DNA from: Bacteroidota bacterium
Lineage (GTDB): Bacteria > Bacteroidota > Bacteroidia > Flavobacteriales > Flavobacteriaceae
Direction of reading: 5' to 3'
Assembly (NCBI GenBank): GCA_023386255.1
Contig: JAEWKB010000094.1
Coordinates: 1-10,131 of the forward strand
Length of the DNA: 10,131 nucleotides
Part shown: positions 1 to 6,279 of the stretch, piece after piece
How the letters are laid out: each line of letters starts with the position of its first letter
Position numbering within the stretch: the first letter of the stretch is position 1
Translations under genes and position numbers: made by a program
The notes under the pieces: model-generated
Databases searched by the model: none
What the model was told of the DNA's origin: nothing
The model's input: only the letters and a program-made list of their open reading frames with translations

Positions 1-1319
1 GTTTTAGCCGCTGCAAGCGCCGATCTCGGTATTCCGATACGTCCGCCCACCAAAGTGCCTAACATAGTAAAGAAACGCCTATTATCACTCGGTATAGGGC
101 TTTCAAATTCACCTGCCTCATTCACCTGTGCAAACTTGTCGAGCATGGCATCATAAGGTATGGTAACATTATCAAAACTGATTATCCCGTTATCTACGCC
201 ATTAAGGCCCATTTTATGGCCGCAGTCTTCAATAGTAATGCCGGGTAATACATTCTTCTGTTTATCCCTAATTGGTACTATAAAGGCATTTACGCCGTAA
301 TCTTTACCGTCAATAATAAGTTTGGCAAATACAGTAGCCATTTCCCCGTGTACGGCAGCATTTCCTATATATTCTTTACGCGCATATTTTTGTGGAGTAC
401 TAATGATAAAGGTCCGCCGGGAATGATTGTAGGTTGCCGTAGTTTCAATGCCTTTAACGTTGGAGCCGTGATGAGTTTCGGTCATTGCAAAACACCCGGG
501 AAGTTTAAGCGTACCTACATCATGTAAGTATGTCCGGAAATGTTTTTCTGTACCTAAAAACAATATGCTCATGCCCCAAAGCCCAAACTGTACACCAAAC
601 TTAATTACAAGGCTAAGGTCATGATAGCTGAGGGTTTCCATAATTGAAAAATATCCTTCCATATCACCTTTGCCACCGTAGGCTTCGGGGTAAGCATAAG
701 CCCCCAGTCCTTTATCTGCCAAAATTTTACACCATTCCAGTACTTCTTCACGATAAGCATTGCTATCGGTATTCTTTTTCAAAGCAAATTCCCTGCTGCT
801 GATAATTTGTTTTACTTTATTGATTATACCAGCCTGCTCTCCGTCTAGCAAAGCTGTCATATTACCTATACTAAAGCTTTCTATTGTATTATGGCTGTGG
901 GTTATGGTGTTGTTATTGTGGCGGAAGCCCGCTATAACCTCACTCGCCGCAATGCCTAATGATGATTCCAATTCAGCAAAGGCGGGTGAAATAGCGGCAA
1001 TATCTTCCTGTTTAAATGCTTCTCTCTCAAAGTTAGAAATTAAAAGCCCTAACTCTGTAAGGTTATTGGGTTTGCTACCCTGCAGGCCTTTATCTATCAT
1101 TTCTTTCCAGTGAAAAAGCTCCGACCTTCCCGGTGGGGTATCAGTAGCAATCTTAGATTTCAAAAAATCTTTTTCGGCTTTTGTAAGCCATTCCTGTTTA
1201 TTTATAAAACGGCTTATTCCCTGTAATTCTTTTTTTGTAATTGTATCGTCCTGCCAGGCCGAGTAAAGTACAGGCAGGAATATAGACAGTTTTGGGTCGT
1301 TTATAAAAGTAATATCCAT
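1..1319 (-). CDS. Acyl-CoA oxidase/acyl-CoA dehydrogenase family flavoenzyme (partial, C-terminus outside window)
   Basis: Seen: an uninterrupted reading frame of 439 codons runs from an ATG at 1319-1317 to the window edge. Motifs are those of FAD-dependent acyl-CoA oxidases: CFAMTETHHGSN at residues 276-287 (middle beta-domain, flavin/substrate contact), then KMGLNGVDNG at 369-378 followed by a FDNVTIPYDAML-type segment. The N-terminal ~200 residues are helical and the last visible residues read GGRIGIPRSALAAAK. Known: this family oxidises acyl-CoA to trans-2-enoyl-CoA in beta-oxidation; oxidases pass electrons to O2 giving H2O2, dehydrogenases to ETF. The GLNGVDNG form resembles peroxisomal ACOX more than short-chain dehydrogenases. 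Inference: cytoplasmic fatty-acid degradation enzyme. ACOX-type proteins usually exceed 600 residues, so roughly a third or more is missing to the left; the catalytic Glu and C-terminal helical domain cannot be examined. Oxidase versus dehydrogenase is not settled. Confidence 0.9.
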   Translation of the reverse strand, partial: MDITFINDPKLSIFLPVLYSAWQDDTITKKELQGISRFINKQEWLTKAEKDFLKSKIATDTPPGRSELFHWKEMIDKGLQGSKPNNLTELGLLISNFEREAFKQEDIAAISPAFAELESSLGIAASEVIAGFRHNNNTITHSHNTIESFSIGNMTALLDGEQAGIINKVKQIISSREFALKKNTDSNAYREEVLEWCKILADKGLGAYAYPEAYGGKGDMEGYFSIMETLSYHDLSLVIKFGVQFGLWGMSILFLGTEKHFRTYLHDVGTLKLPGCFAMTETHHGSNVKGIETTATYNHSRRTFIISTPQKYARKEYIGNAAVHGEMATVFAKLIIDGKDYGVNAFIVPIRDKQKNVLPGITIEDCGHKMGLNGVDNGIISFDNVTIPYDAMLDKFAQVNEAGEFESPIPSDNRRFFTMLGTLVGGRIGIPRSALAAAK

Positions 1320-1556
1320 GGCATTTATTTTTAATAAAAATAAGCTTTTACTTACACGGAATTTTTAAATTAGTGTTAATAGTTTCAGTTGTAGGAAGTG
1401 GTTGTAACTAATTGATAATTAAAATTATATACGTATATCAGAAAGTAATACTTAAAATTAGCTTTTATTTAATAAAACCTTTCATTATAATTATAAAATA
1501 AGATGGTAATTTAGAGGAAAACAAAATACCTTATTAACCTATCAACAATAACTACC
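1320..1556. promoter_or_regulatory. Divergent intergenic region with a 12-bp palindrome
   Basis: This 237-bp AT-rich spacer separates the divergent acyl-CoA oxidase and the 1557 gene, so promoters for both should lie here. I found no clean TAnnTTTG on either strand. The one distinct element is a perfect 12-bp palindrome, ATATACGTATAT, at 1427-1438, near the middle. It could be a repressor operator for one or both genes, but an AT-rich palindrome of this size can also arise by chance. Confidence 0.3.
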
Positions 1557-1754
1557 ATGGAACGTATAATTACTAAACAGCAAGGCAGCATTAATGCTGT
1601 AAACACGGTTTCATTTGAAAAAGCAGCCGCCGAATTTGAAAGAGAGGTAAATAAAGTAGATGAGCTGTCTTGCAACCAGCTTATTAAAAACCTGCTTAAA
1701 ACGAACCTAAGGCTACGTAAACTTAATGAACTGAGCACTATGCTGCTGTTCTAA
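1557..1754 (+). CDS. Small hypothetical protein, 65 aa
   Basis: Not recognised. Seen: a 65-codon frame from ATG to TAA. The protein is charged and probably helical. The middle (about residues 20-60) has heptad-like hydrophobic spacing (FEKAAAEFEREV, then LIKNLLKTNLRLRKLNEL), which suggests a short amphipathic helix or coiled coil. There is no signal peptide, membrane segment or metal-binding Cys cluster; the single Cys is in ELSCNQ near residue 39. It stands 16 bp ahead of the acidic-protein gene on the same strand, so the two are probably co-transcribed and share the terminator at 2261. There is no Shine-Dalgarno; the leader ends in an A/T-rich run, as usual in Flavobacteria. An opposite-strand frame over the same bases gives a Leu/Ser-rich product that looks like a shadow. 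The gene being real is inferred from operon position and protein-like composition. Confidence 0.55.
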   Translation: MERIITKQQGSINAVNTVSFEKAAAEFEREVNKVDELSCNQLIKNLLKTNLRLRKLNELSTMLLF

Positions 1755-1770
1755 CCTAAATTGAAATGCT

Positions 1771-2235
1771 ATGGATAAAGAACCAAAATTTAATACTGAA
1801 AATGAGGAACTGCGCGACCAGAGCCAGGGCAACGGAGATACTACTCAGCGCAATGAGTTCCACCGGAATGATTATACCGGGAGCGACAGCCTGAATGACG
1901 ACCGCACTGACACTGGCGATGATGAGGGGGCACAAGACCTGTCAGCCAACGAAGATGGCAATGATGACACAGATAAGTACCTGGCCATGGAACAGCCCGG
2001 AGTAACCTACACAAAAGATACTGAGCCATCTAATATGTCTGATGAGCTTGATTATAAGGATACCAAACAGCAAAACACATGGGATGCAGAAGGTGGCAAC
2101 GGCCCATATTCGGACGCCTTTAACCAGGACAACTACATTCTTACAGATAATGTAGACCTTGATGAGGACCAAAATCAGTCCATTTCATCGGATGATGAGG
2201 ATTTTGAAGAAACAAACGAACGCTATACAAGCTAA
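1771..2235 (+). CDS. Highly acidic, probably intrinsically disordered protein, 154 aa
   Basis: Not recognised. Seen: by my count 29 Asp and 16 Glu against 6 Lys and 5 Arg in 154 residues, a net charge near -34. Asn, Gln, Ser, Thr and Gly are abundant and large hydrophobics scarce. Acidic clusters recur: DDRTDTGDDEG near residues 43-53, NEDGNDDTDK near 60-69, and DLDEDQ to DDEDFEE in the last 30 residues. There is no signal peptide, transmembrane helix or Cys. Such composition is typical of disordered proteins that bind cations or basic partners, but no specific role can be claimed. It follows the 65-residue gene by 16 bp and is followed by a terminator, so it ends a two-gene unit. The plus-strand reading is preferred because the opposite frames give less protein-like products. 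Confidence 0.65.
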   Translation: MDKEPKFNTENEELRDQSQGNGDTTQRNEFHRNDYTGSDSLNDDRTDTGDDEGAQDLSANEDGNDDTDKYLAMEQPGVTYTKDTEPSNMSDELDYKDTKQQNTWDAEGGNGPYSDAFNQDNYILTDNVDLDEDQNQSISSDDEDFEETNERYTS

Positions 2236-2260
2236 GGCACCTGTTATATTCTATTATTTC

Positions 2261-2293
2261 TCCCCCGTCATATACACATGTCGGGGGATTTTA
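2261..2293 (+). terminator. Rho-independent-type terminator after the acidic-protein gene
   Basis: TCCCCCG (2261-2267) pairs with CGGGGGA (2282-2288), giving a 7-bp GC-rich stem. The 14-base loop can form three more pairs (CAT 2269-2271 with ATG 2278-2280) across a T-T mismatch. The right arm is followed by TTTTAATTT. It starts 25 bp after the stop codon at 2235. The downstream T-tract is short, so efficiency is uncertain. The opposite strand has no T-tract. Confidence 0.7.
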
Positions 2294-2371
2294 ATTTATA
2301 ATCTTTTACAGTTTAGTAAATCTATGGTTTAACTTTACCGCGGGATTATATATCTTAATGTACTACGAAAA

Positions 2372-2581
2372 TTATGCCAGCGCAGGCTTTATCAGCACAG
2401 ATGGTTTAAAACATCTTGCATGCAGAGCGGTACCGTTAAACCACTGGCACACCACATCGCCATAAGCAAAGCCTTCTTCATATAAAAGCGAATCATCATC
2501 GCCCGTGCCTACAACATAATCAACCGTCATTAACGGGCCGCCTGATCTTAACCGGACAATATCGCCAACAGCATATTCCAT
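2372..2581 (-). CDS. YodC/DUF2158 family small protein
   Basis: Seen: a 69-residue protein opening with GDIVRLRSGGPLMTV at residues 6-20 and later carrying VVCQWFNG (about 44-51) and a CFKPSVL segment near the C-terminus. This is the family pattern: a beta-rich start G-D-x-V-x-L-[RK]-S-G-G-P-x-M-T-V, then C-x-W-F and a terminal hydrophobic strand. E. coli YodC is of similar size; here an acidic/Gly insert (GTGDDDSLLYEEG) sits between the two conserved blocks. The biochemical function of the family is not established. It is probably a small cytoplasmic beta-barrel-like protein; no signal or membrane segment is present. It is a single-gene unit, convergent with the 1557-2235 operon and divergent from the beta-helix gene. 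The ATG at 2581-2579 lies directly at the conserved N-terminus. No clear downstream terminator was seen. Confidence 0.85.
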   Translation of the reverse strand: MEYAVGDIVRLRSGGPLMTVDYVVGTGDDDSLLYEEGFAYGDVVCQWFNGTALHARCFKPSVLIKPALA

Positions 2582-2667
2582 AAGCAGGTGATTGAAGAGT
2601 AAGGGCGGTAAGTTATTTAATTAAAAGCAACAATACTTTATACAATTATGCCATTTTCTTTATAATT

Positions 2668-2675
2668 CAAAAATA
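2668..2675 (-). promoter_or_regulatory. Possible -7 element for the YodC-like gene
   Basis: On the minus strand these bases read TATTTTTG, a full match to the Bacteroidota -7 consensus TAnnTTTG. It lies about 87 bp upstream of the ATG at 2581. No TTG is found 17-23 bp further upstream, so only half the promoter is supported, and A-runs can produce this match by chance. Confidence 0.35.
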
Positions 2676-2768
2676 GTAATTTTATATGGGTTAAATAGAT
2701 TATGGAAAGTTTACAAACTTTAACATTTACTGAATAAGCGGCTTCAGCAATAAGCTCAAATGTTGCCG

Positions 2769-2776
2769 TATCTTTG
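2769..2776 (+). promoter_or_regulatory. -7 element for the beta-helix gene
   Basis: TATCTTTG followed by CA is a textbook Bacteroidota -7 element (TAnnTTTG). It lies 60 bp ahead of the ATG at 2837, leaving a leader of roughly 50 nt that contains an 8-bp palindrome TCGTACGA at 2782-2789. A proper -33 TTG at the usual distance is not visible. The element gives the isolated gene its own promoter. Confidence 0.6.
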
Positions 2777-2836
2777 CACTGTCGTACGATCAATAATGTT
2801 TTAGTTAATTCCTAAGATTTGTGAAATATTTTAAAA

Positions 2837-4672
2837 ATGGCGATAAGCAATTATATTACCGCTCCGTCTCCTGCAAATTTTTCTGATCTTCAAACTGCTG
2901 TTAACACCATTACTGGTGATGCTACCTTGTATATAAGCAACAGCTTAACCGTTACATCATCATTACCTATTCCTGAGAACATTACACTTAAATTTAGAAA
3001 GGGTGCAGTTATTACAGTTAATGATGATGTTACTTTAACTATTGATGGCGCCATTGAGGCAGGTATCTATCAAATATTTAATTGTCTTGGCACAGGCAAG
3101 TTAAATGGAAATCCAAAAATTGAATATGCTGTACCTCAATGGTGGCATGATGGTACAAGTTATTGGACTAAGGCTGTGCAAAATGCAGTTGATTTTACTG
3201 AAAAAGTTTTTTTTCCAAAATATCATTCCTATTACTTTGATGATTCAGTACAATTGAATATGGATTTAAATCATATTCTTTTTGGTCATGGGATTGATTC
3301 AATTTTAGTTTCTGATTGTCCTAAACCAATATTTAAAATGGTTAATAATACTGGTCATCCTACAGCTACTAATACTGCTTCATTTGAGGATTTATCGTTT
3401 CAATGCAAAAAAGCAATTCAGATTAATGAAGATATAGGAAGTGACCCTTCAGAAAATATTCAGATTTTAAGGGTTAAAATAAACAGGTGTTTTATAAGGA
3501 ACATTAACAATGATGGTTTGGTTGCCATAAATCTATACGAAGTATTTGATTCAGTGATATCTGAAAATTATATCGAAGGATTTGAAATTGGGATTAAGAT
3601 GGTAGCCTGTGATATTAATACCGTCGAAAATAATCGTATTATAAATTTCAGACAATATGCTATTCAGGATCTTAGCAGAATCCACTCTGTTAATAACGGC
3701 CAATTTGGTTCCCAAAATCTTATTCTTCATAATGACATCCTTCATTATACCGGACCCTCAGAAGATACTAATGGTAATCCGGTAGGGGCATTTATAAAAT
3801 CGAATTCACTTCACATTATCATCCGTGATAATTTTTTAGAAAATAATGAAACAAATATTCCTTTAGCATTTATTGATTGCTCTAACGTAAATCTTAATAA
3901 TAAAAATATCCCTCTTGTAGTAGATATAACAGGCAATCGCTTTAGTCCTGGAGCAAGATATACATACCTGATAAATGAGAATTTTAGAAGCCTACATATT
4001 AATGATGCTCCATTGGCTCTGCCTATTGAATTTATACCACCGTCATCATTTTGTGAAAATATAAATATATTAAGCATAAAATCTGAAATTCCTGCAAGAT
4101 GGGAAGGAAGGCCTAAAGCAATGAATATTGATAACGTACTTTCGTTCAGGCAATGGAGTTCATTCAACACAACGCACGTGGTACAAAAAGGTCACAATGG
4201 ATGTATGATAATTAATTCTGAACATGTATCTGATTTAAATTATAATCCTACAGGTACTGTCAAGCTTAAAGCGGGTAGCTTTATTTTAAAGTATGGAACT
4301 CCGAACTTATCTTATTTTGACATCAGCCAAAAGCTTAATTATATTGCAGGAGAACCAAACATGTTGCCCAAGAAATTAAATATTAAATTAACAACGCGTA
4401 ATATTTCCTCTTCAATAACCGATAACGAAGATTTTTATGTAAAAATCATAAAAGGCAATCGTGAAACAGGCACAGAAGAATGGATGGGTAGAGGATATTA
4501 TTTAACACATAATACATCTAATAATACTTATAATAATTTTAATACTTATTTAATTTCACCAACCATTGATTTTGATTCTGTTTCAGACTATCATTTTTTA
4601 TTGGTAGCAACGGCTCCAACGCTTTCTGATGCCGAAATAAAATCAATTATATTAGAGCCTATTATCTTATAA
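2837..4672 (+). CDS. Right-handed beta-helix (pectate-lyase/tail-spike-like) protein, 611 aa
   Basis: Seen: residues 30-105 hold repeated short strands (TLYISNSLTV, NITLKFRKGAVITVNDDVTL, TIDGAIEAGIYQIF) ending in EYAVPQWW at 96-103. This head resembles the region before the pectate_lyase_3-type domain in many phage spike and surface glycan-acting proteins, where E-V-Y-P-x-W-W-G-A is followed by an aligned T-x-A-[IV]-Q-x-A helix; here TKAVQNAVD follows at about 111-119. Residues ~130-400 are Asn/Ile-rich rungs (SENYIEGFEIGIKM, VENNRIINF, IRDNFLENN) typical of a parallel beta-helix. The last ~180 residues look like a beta-rich cap. There is no signal peptide, lipobox, membrane segment or type-IX sorting tail, so the export route is unclear. 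Inferred role: carbohydrate binding or cleavage, but catalytic residues cannot be named. Base composition is far AT-richer than neighbours (for example 9 G+C in bases 4501-4560), suggesting transfer. A single-gene unit with its own promoter and terminator. Confidence 0.75.
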   Translation: MAISNYITAPSPANFSDLQTAVNTITGDATLYISNSLTVTSSLPIPENITLKFRKGAVITVNDDVTLTIDGAIEAGIYQIFNCLGTGKLNGNPKIEYAVPQWWHDGTSYWTKAVQNAVDFTEKVFFPKYHSYYFDDSVQLNMDLNHILFGHGIDSILVSDCPKPIFKMVNNTGHPTATNTASFEDLSFQCKKAIQINEDIGSDPSENIQILRVKINRCFIRNINNDGLVAINLYEVFDSVISENYIEGFEIGIKMVACDINTVENNRIINFRQYAIQDLSRIHSVNNGQFGSQNLILHNDILHYTGPSEDTNGNPVGAFIKSNSLHIIIRDNFLENNETNIPLAFIDCSNVNLNNKNIPLVVDITGNRFSPGARYTYLINENFRSLHINDAPLALPIEFIPPSSFCENINILSIKSEIPARWEGRPKAMNIDNVLSFRQWSSFNTTHVVQKGHNGCMIINSEHVSDLNYNPTGTVKLKAGSFILKYGTPNLSYFDISQKLNYIAGEPNMLPKKLNIKLTTRNISSSITDNEDFYVKIIKGNRETGTEEWMGRGYYLTHNTSNNTYNNFNTYLISPTIDFDSVSDYHFLLVATAPTLSDAEIKSIILEPIIL

Positions 4673-4685
4673 TGTTTATTTTCCT

Positions 4686-4717
4686 AAGCCTCTTTTCAAG
4701 AGGCTTTACTTTTTTTG
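4686..4717 (+). terminator. Strong terminator of the beta-helix gene, overlapping the opposing stop codon
   Basis: AAGCCTCTT (4686-4694) and AAGAGGCTT (4698-4706) form a perfect 9-bp stem with a TTC loop. After the bases TAC comes a run of seven T residues to 4717. It begins 14 bp after the stop codon at 4672. The TGA of the minus-strand oxidoreductase gene occupies 4698-4696, in the loop and first arm base, so that gene ends inside the hairpin. On the minus strand no T-run follows, so strong termination is expected only for the plus strand. Confidence 0.9.
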
Positions 4718-5718
4718 TACCCAAACATGCTGCCAATAAGTTCATATGATCTTTTCCTGTCCTCAAAATTTTCAGCCCAGGTAGCAATCATTATTTCATC
4801 TACATTATAATCGTCAGCAAGCTTTTTAAGCTTTGCTTCAACAACATCGGGTGTACCGGCAATAAAGCGATTACGGTTCCAGGCTATACGTGCGCGCTGG
4901 TGCATGTTGTAGTCCATTGCTTTAATTTCGGCTAGAGAGGGCAGGTCTCCCGTAGCACCCATCTCAATGTGCAGCATGCGGTAGTCAAACTCCGTGGTCC
5001 AGTCGGCAACCTTTTGCTCATCCTCACTGCAAAAGGCAAAAATGCCTACATTAACCTTAGGCTCTGCCAGGTGTTTCGAAGCATGAAAAGCATCACGGTA
5101 CACCGCCACCGTCTCCGGGCCACCCTGCGGATTTATAAAATGTGCAAATGAAAGTGCCATCCCAAAGTGCGCGGCAAACTGTGCACTACCCCCGCTGGAG
5201 GTAAGTATCCACAATTCGGGCATAATTTCCGGTATGGGGTATGCTTTTACTTTGGCATGTACGGTATCCGGTGTATCATCACCTTTAAGAAAGCTCTGCA
5301 CTTCAAGCAGCTGGTTATAAAAGTCTTTTTCGCTGAACGTATTAGATGGGTTAAGCAGGTGTGCCGACAGCCTGTCGCCTCCCGGTGCACGGCCAATACC
5401 GAAGTCGATACGGCCTGGGAAAAGGTTAGCCATCAGCCCAAAATTCTCACTCATTTTAAGGGAGCTGTGGTTGGGCAACATAATACCGCCGCTGCCTACG
5501 CGTATGCGTTGAGAGCGTGAGGCCAAGTAGGGTATAAGTACTTCGGGTGCGGTGCCGGCTACCAGCCTAAAGTTGTGGTGCTCGCTCACCCAGTAGCGCT
5601 CAAATCCAAGCTCATCGGCCAACTGTACAAGTTTGCCGGAGTTGGCCAGTGCCTGTGCAGGAGTTTCATTGCGGCCCACCTGAGACTGGTCGAGCACGCT
5701 TATTTTTATATTGTTCAT
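4696..5718 (-). CDS. LLM-class flavin-dependent oxidoreductase (luciferase-like, YhbW type), 340 aa
   Basis: Seen: numbered from the ATG at 5718, the protein has ISVLDQSQVG (6-15), YWVSEHHN (42-49), VGSGGIMLPNHSSLKMSENFG (about 74-94) and FPGRIDFGIGRAPGGD (100-115), then a TSSGGSAQFAAHFGMALSFAHF segment near 170-190. These blocks match the F420-independent, FMN-using luciferase-like monooxygenase group that includes E. coli YhbW. Length is normal for the family. Known: a TIM-barrel fold binding reduced FMN; substrates of this subgroup are mostly unknown. It is cytoplasmic, with no signal peptide. A longer start at TTG 5742 is possible in frame but lies inside the -7 promoter element at 5740-5747, so it would hardly be transcribed; the ATG is chosen. 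It is divergent from the Nudix gene, and its last codons and stop overlap the terminator hairpin of the beta-helix gene. Confidence 0.93.
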   Translation of the reverse strand: MNNIKISVLDQSQVGRNETPAQALANSGKLVQLADELGFERYWVSEHHNFRLVAGTAPEVLIPYLASRSQRIRVGSGGIMLPNHSSLKMSENFGLMANLFPGRIDFGIGRAPGGDRLSAHLLNPSNTFSEKDFYNQLLEVQSFLKGDDTPDTVHAKVKAYPIPEIMPELWILTSSGGSAQFAAHFGMALSFAHFINPQGGPETVAVYRDAFHASKHLAEPKVNVGIFAFCSEDEQKVADWTTEFDYRMLHIEMGATGDLPSLAEIKAMDYNMHQRARIAWNRNRFIAGTPDVVEAKLKKLADDYNVDEIMIATWAENFEDRKRSYELIGSMFGYKKSKAS

Positions 5719-5739
5719 GATTGTCTTATCTTGTATATA

Positions 5740-5747
5740 CAAATTTA
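5740..5747 (-). promoter_or_regulatory. -7 element for the oxidoreductase gene
   Basis: The minus strand reads TAAATTTG, a full TAnnTTTG match, 21 bp upstream of the ATG at 5718, so the leader would be short. No TTG stands at the expected -33 distance; instead the left copy of a 16-bp near-repeat (5760-5775) occupies that place. The TTG inside this element is the alternative start codon that is rejected for the gene. Confidence 0.6.
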
Positions 5748-5759
5748 CGACATCTTAAA

Positions 5760-5815
5760 AGCTATACTTATTATGTAGAGTTAAATTTCACTAATAATTA
5801 GCTATAGTAGTTATG
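5760..5815. repeat. 16-bp near-direct repeat pair in a divergent promoter region
   Basis: AGCTATACTTATTATG at 5760-5775 and AGCTATAGTAGTTATG at 5800-5815 agree at 13 of 16 positions and start exactly 40 bp apart. A further 7-bp inverted pair, CACTAAT (5789-5795) and ATTAGTG (5828-5834), is interleaved. The left 16-mer covers the -33 zone of the minus-strand oxidoreductase promoter; the right one lies just upstream of the Nudix gene. They could be binding sites of a regulator shared by the two divergent units, or chance in AT-rich DNA. Confidence 0.3.
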
Positions 5816-5859
5816 CCAATTTCTGAAATTAGTGTAATTTGTTGCTATTAAAGCTAAAT

Positions 5860-6279
5860 ATGAGAACATCAAACATATTTGTAACAGTAGATGCCGTTAT
5901 ATTCCGAAAAGGAAAAGAGGGACATGAGATATTACTTATACAACGGAAGAATGACCCATTTAAAGGAAAATGGGCATTGCCCGGCGGCTTTGTAGATGAA
6001 CACGAAGACCTTGCCGATGCCGCCGCACGGGAATTGGAGGAGGAGACAGGACTAAAGGTGGAAAATTTGCAACAGCTTGGTGCATTTGGCAAGCCACACC
6101 GCGACCCAAGGCACCACACAGTATCAATAGCATATATGGGTATTGCGTCTGAAGGGGCAGAGGCAGTAGGTGCCGATGATGCTGCCGAAGCGAAATGGTT
6201 TTCGGTTAAAAAACTGCCGGAATTGGCATTTGACCATGCAGATATTGTAACTTTGGCACTGGAAAAAGTTACACTATGA
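5860..6279 (+). CDS. Nudix hydrolase (ADP-ribose pyrophosphatase-like), 139 aa
   Basis: Seen: numbered from ATG 5860, a complete Nudix box GX5EX7REUXEEXGU spans Gly43 to Leu65, with RE at 57-58 and the metal-binding Glu pair at 61-62. It is preceded by KWALPGG (37-43) and followed by the segment PHRDPRHHTVSIAYMG, often found in ADP-ribose pyrophosphatase-type members. Known: Nudix enzymes hydrolyse nucleoside diphosphates linked to another moiety, using Mg2+ held by the box. Substrate inferred from the downstream segment, not proven. Length is typical of a single-domain Nudix protein; it lacks the winged-helix extension of NrtR regulators. In-frame TTG codons at 5839 and 5842 could add seven residues, but they overlap a TAATTTG stretch resembling a -7 element, so the ATG is preferred. 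Its TGA overlaps the ATG of the thioesterase gene (ATGA at 6276-6279), indicating translational coupling. Confidence 0.93.
   Translation: MRTSNIFVTVDAVIFRKGKEGHEILLIQRKNDPFKGKWALPGGFVDEHEDLADAAARELEEETGLKVENLQQLGAFGKPHRDPRHHTVSIAYMGIASEGAEAVGADDAAEAKWFSVKKLPELAFDHADIVTLALEKVTL

Noticed and set aside
760..1113. Plus-strand frame of 117 codons with a hydrophobic Leu/Ile-rich start that could pass for a membrane or signal segment
   Set aside because: It lies wholly inside the acyl-CoA oxidase frame on the other strand, which has clear family motifs and is open for 439 codons. The hydrophobicity is the usual antisense image of a charged protein.
2146..2230. Possible EF-hand or dockerin-like Ca2+ loop in the acidic protein (DLDEDQNQSISS)
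   Set aside because: The Asp at positions 1, 3 and 5 fit, but the Gly at 6, hydrophobic at 8 and acidic residue at 12 are missing and no flanking helices are evident. It is better described as a generic acidic stretch.
2582..2836. Attachment site or flanking direct repeats marking insertion of the beta-helix gene
   Set aside because: I looked for matching sequence in 2582-2836 and 4673-4720 and saw no convincing repeat, tRNA end or integrase signal; acquisition rests on base composition only.
5719..5742. Longer N-terminus of the oxidoreductase from TTG 5742 (eight extra residues)
   Set aside because: The TTG is part of the -7 element TAAATTTG at 5740-5747, and the ATG at 5718 stands directly before the conserved first strand.
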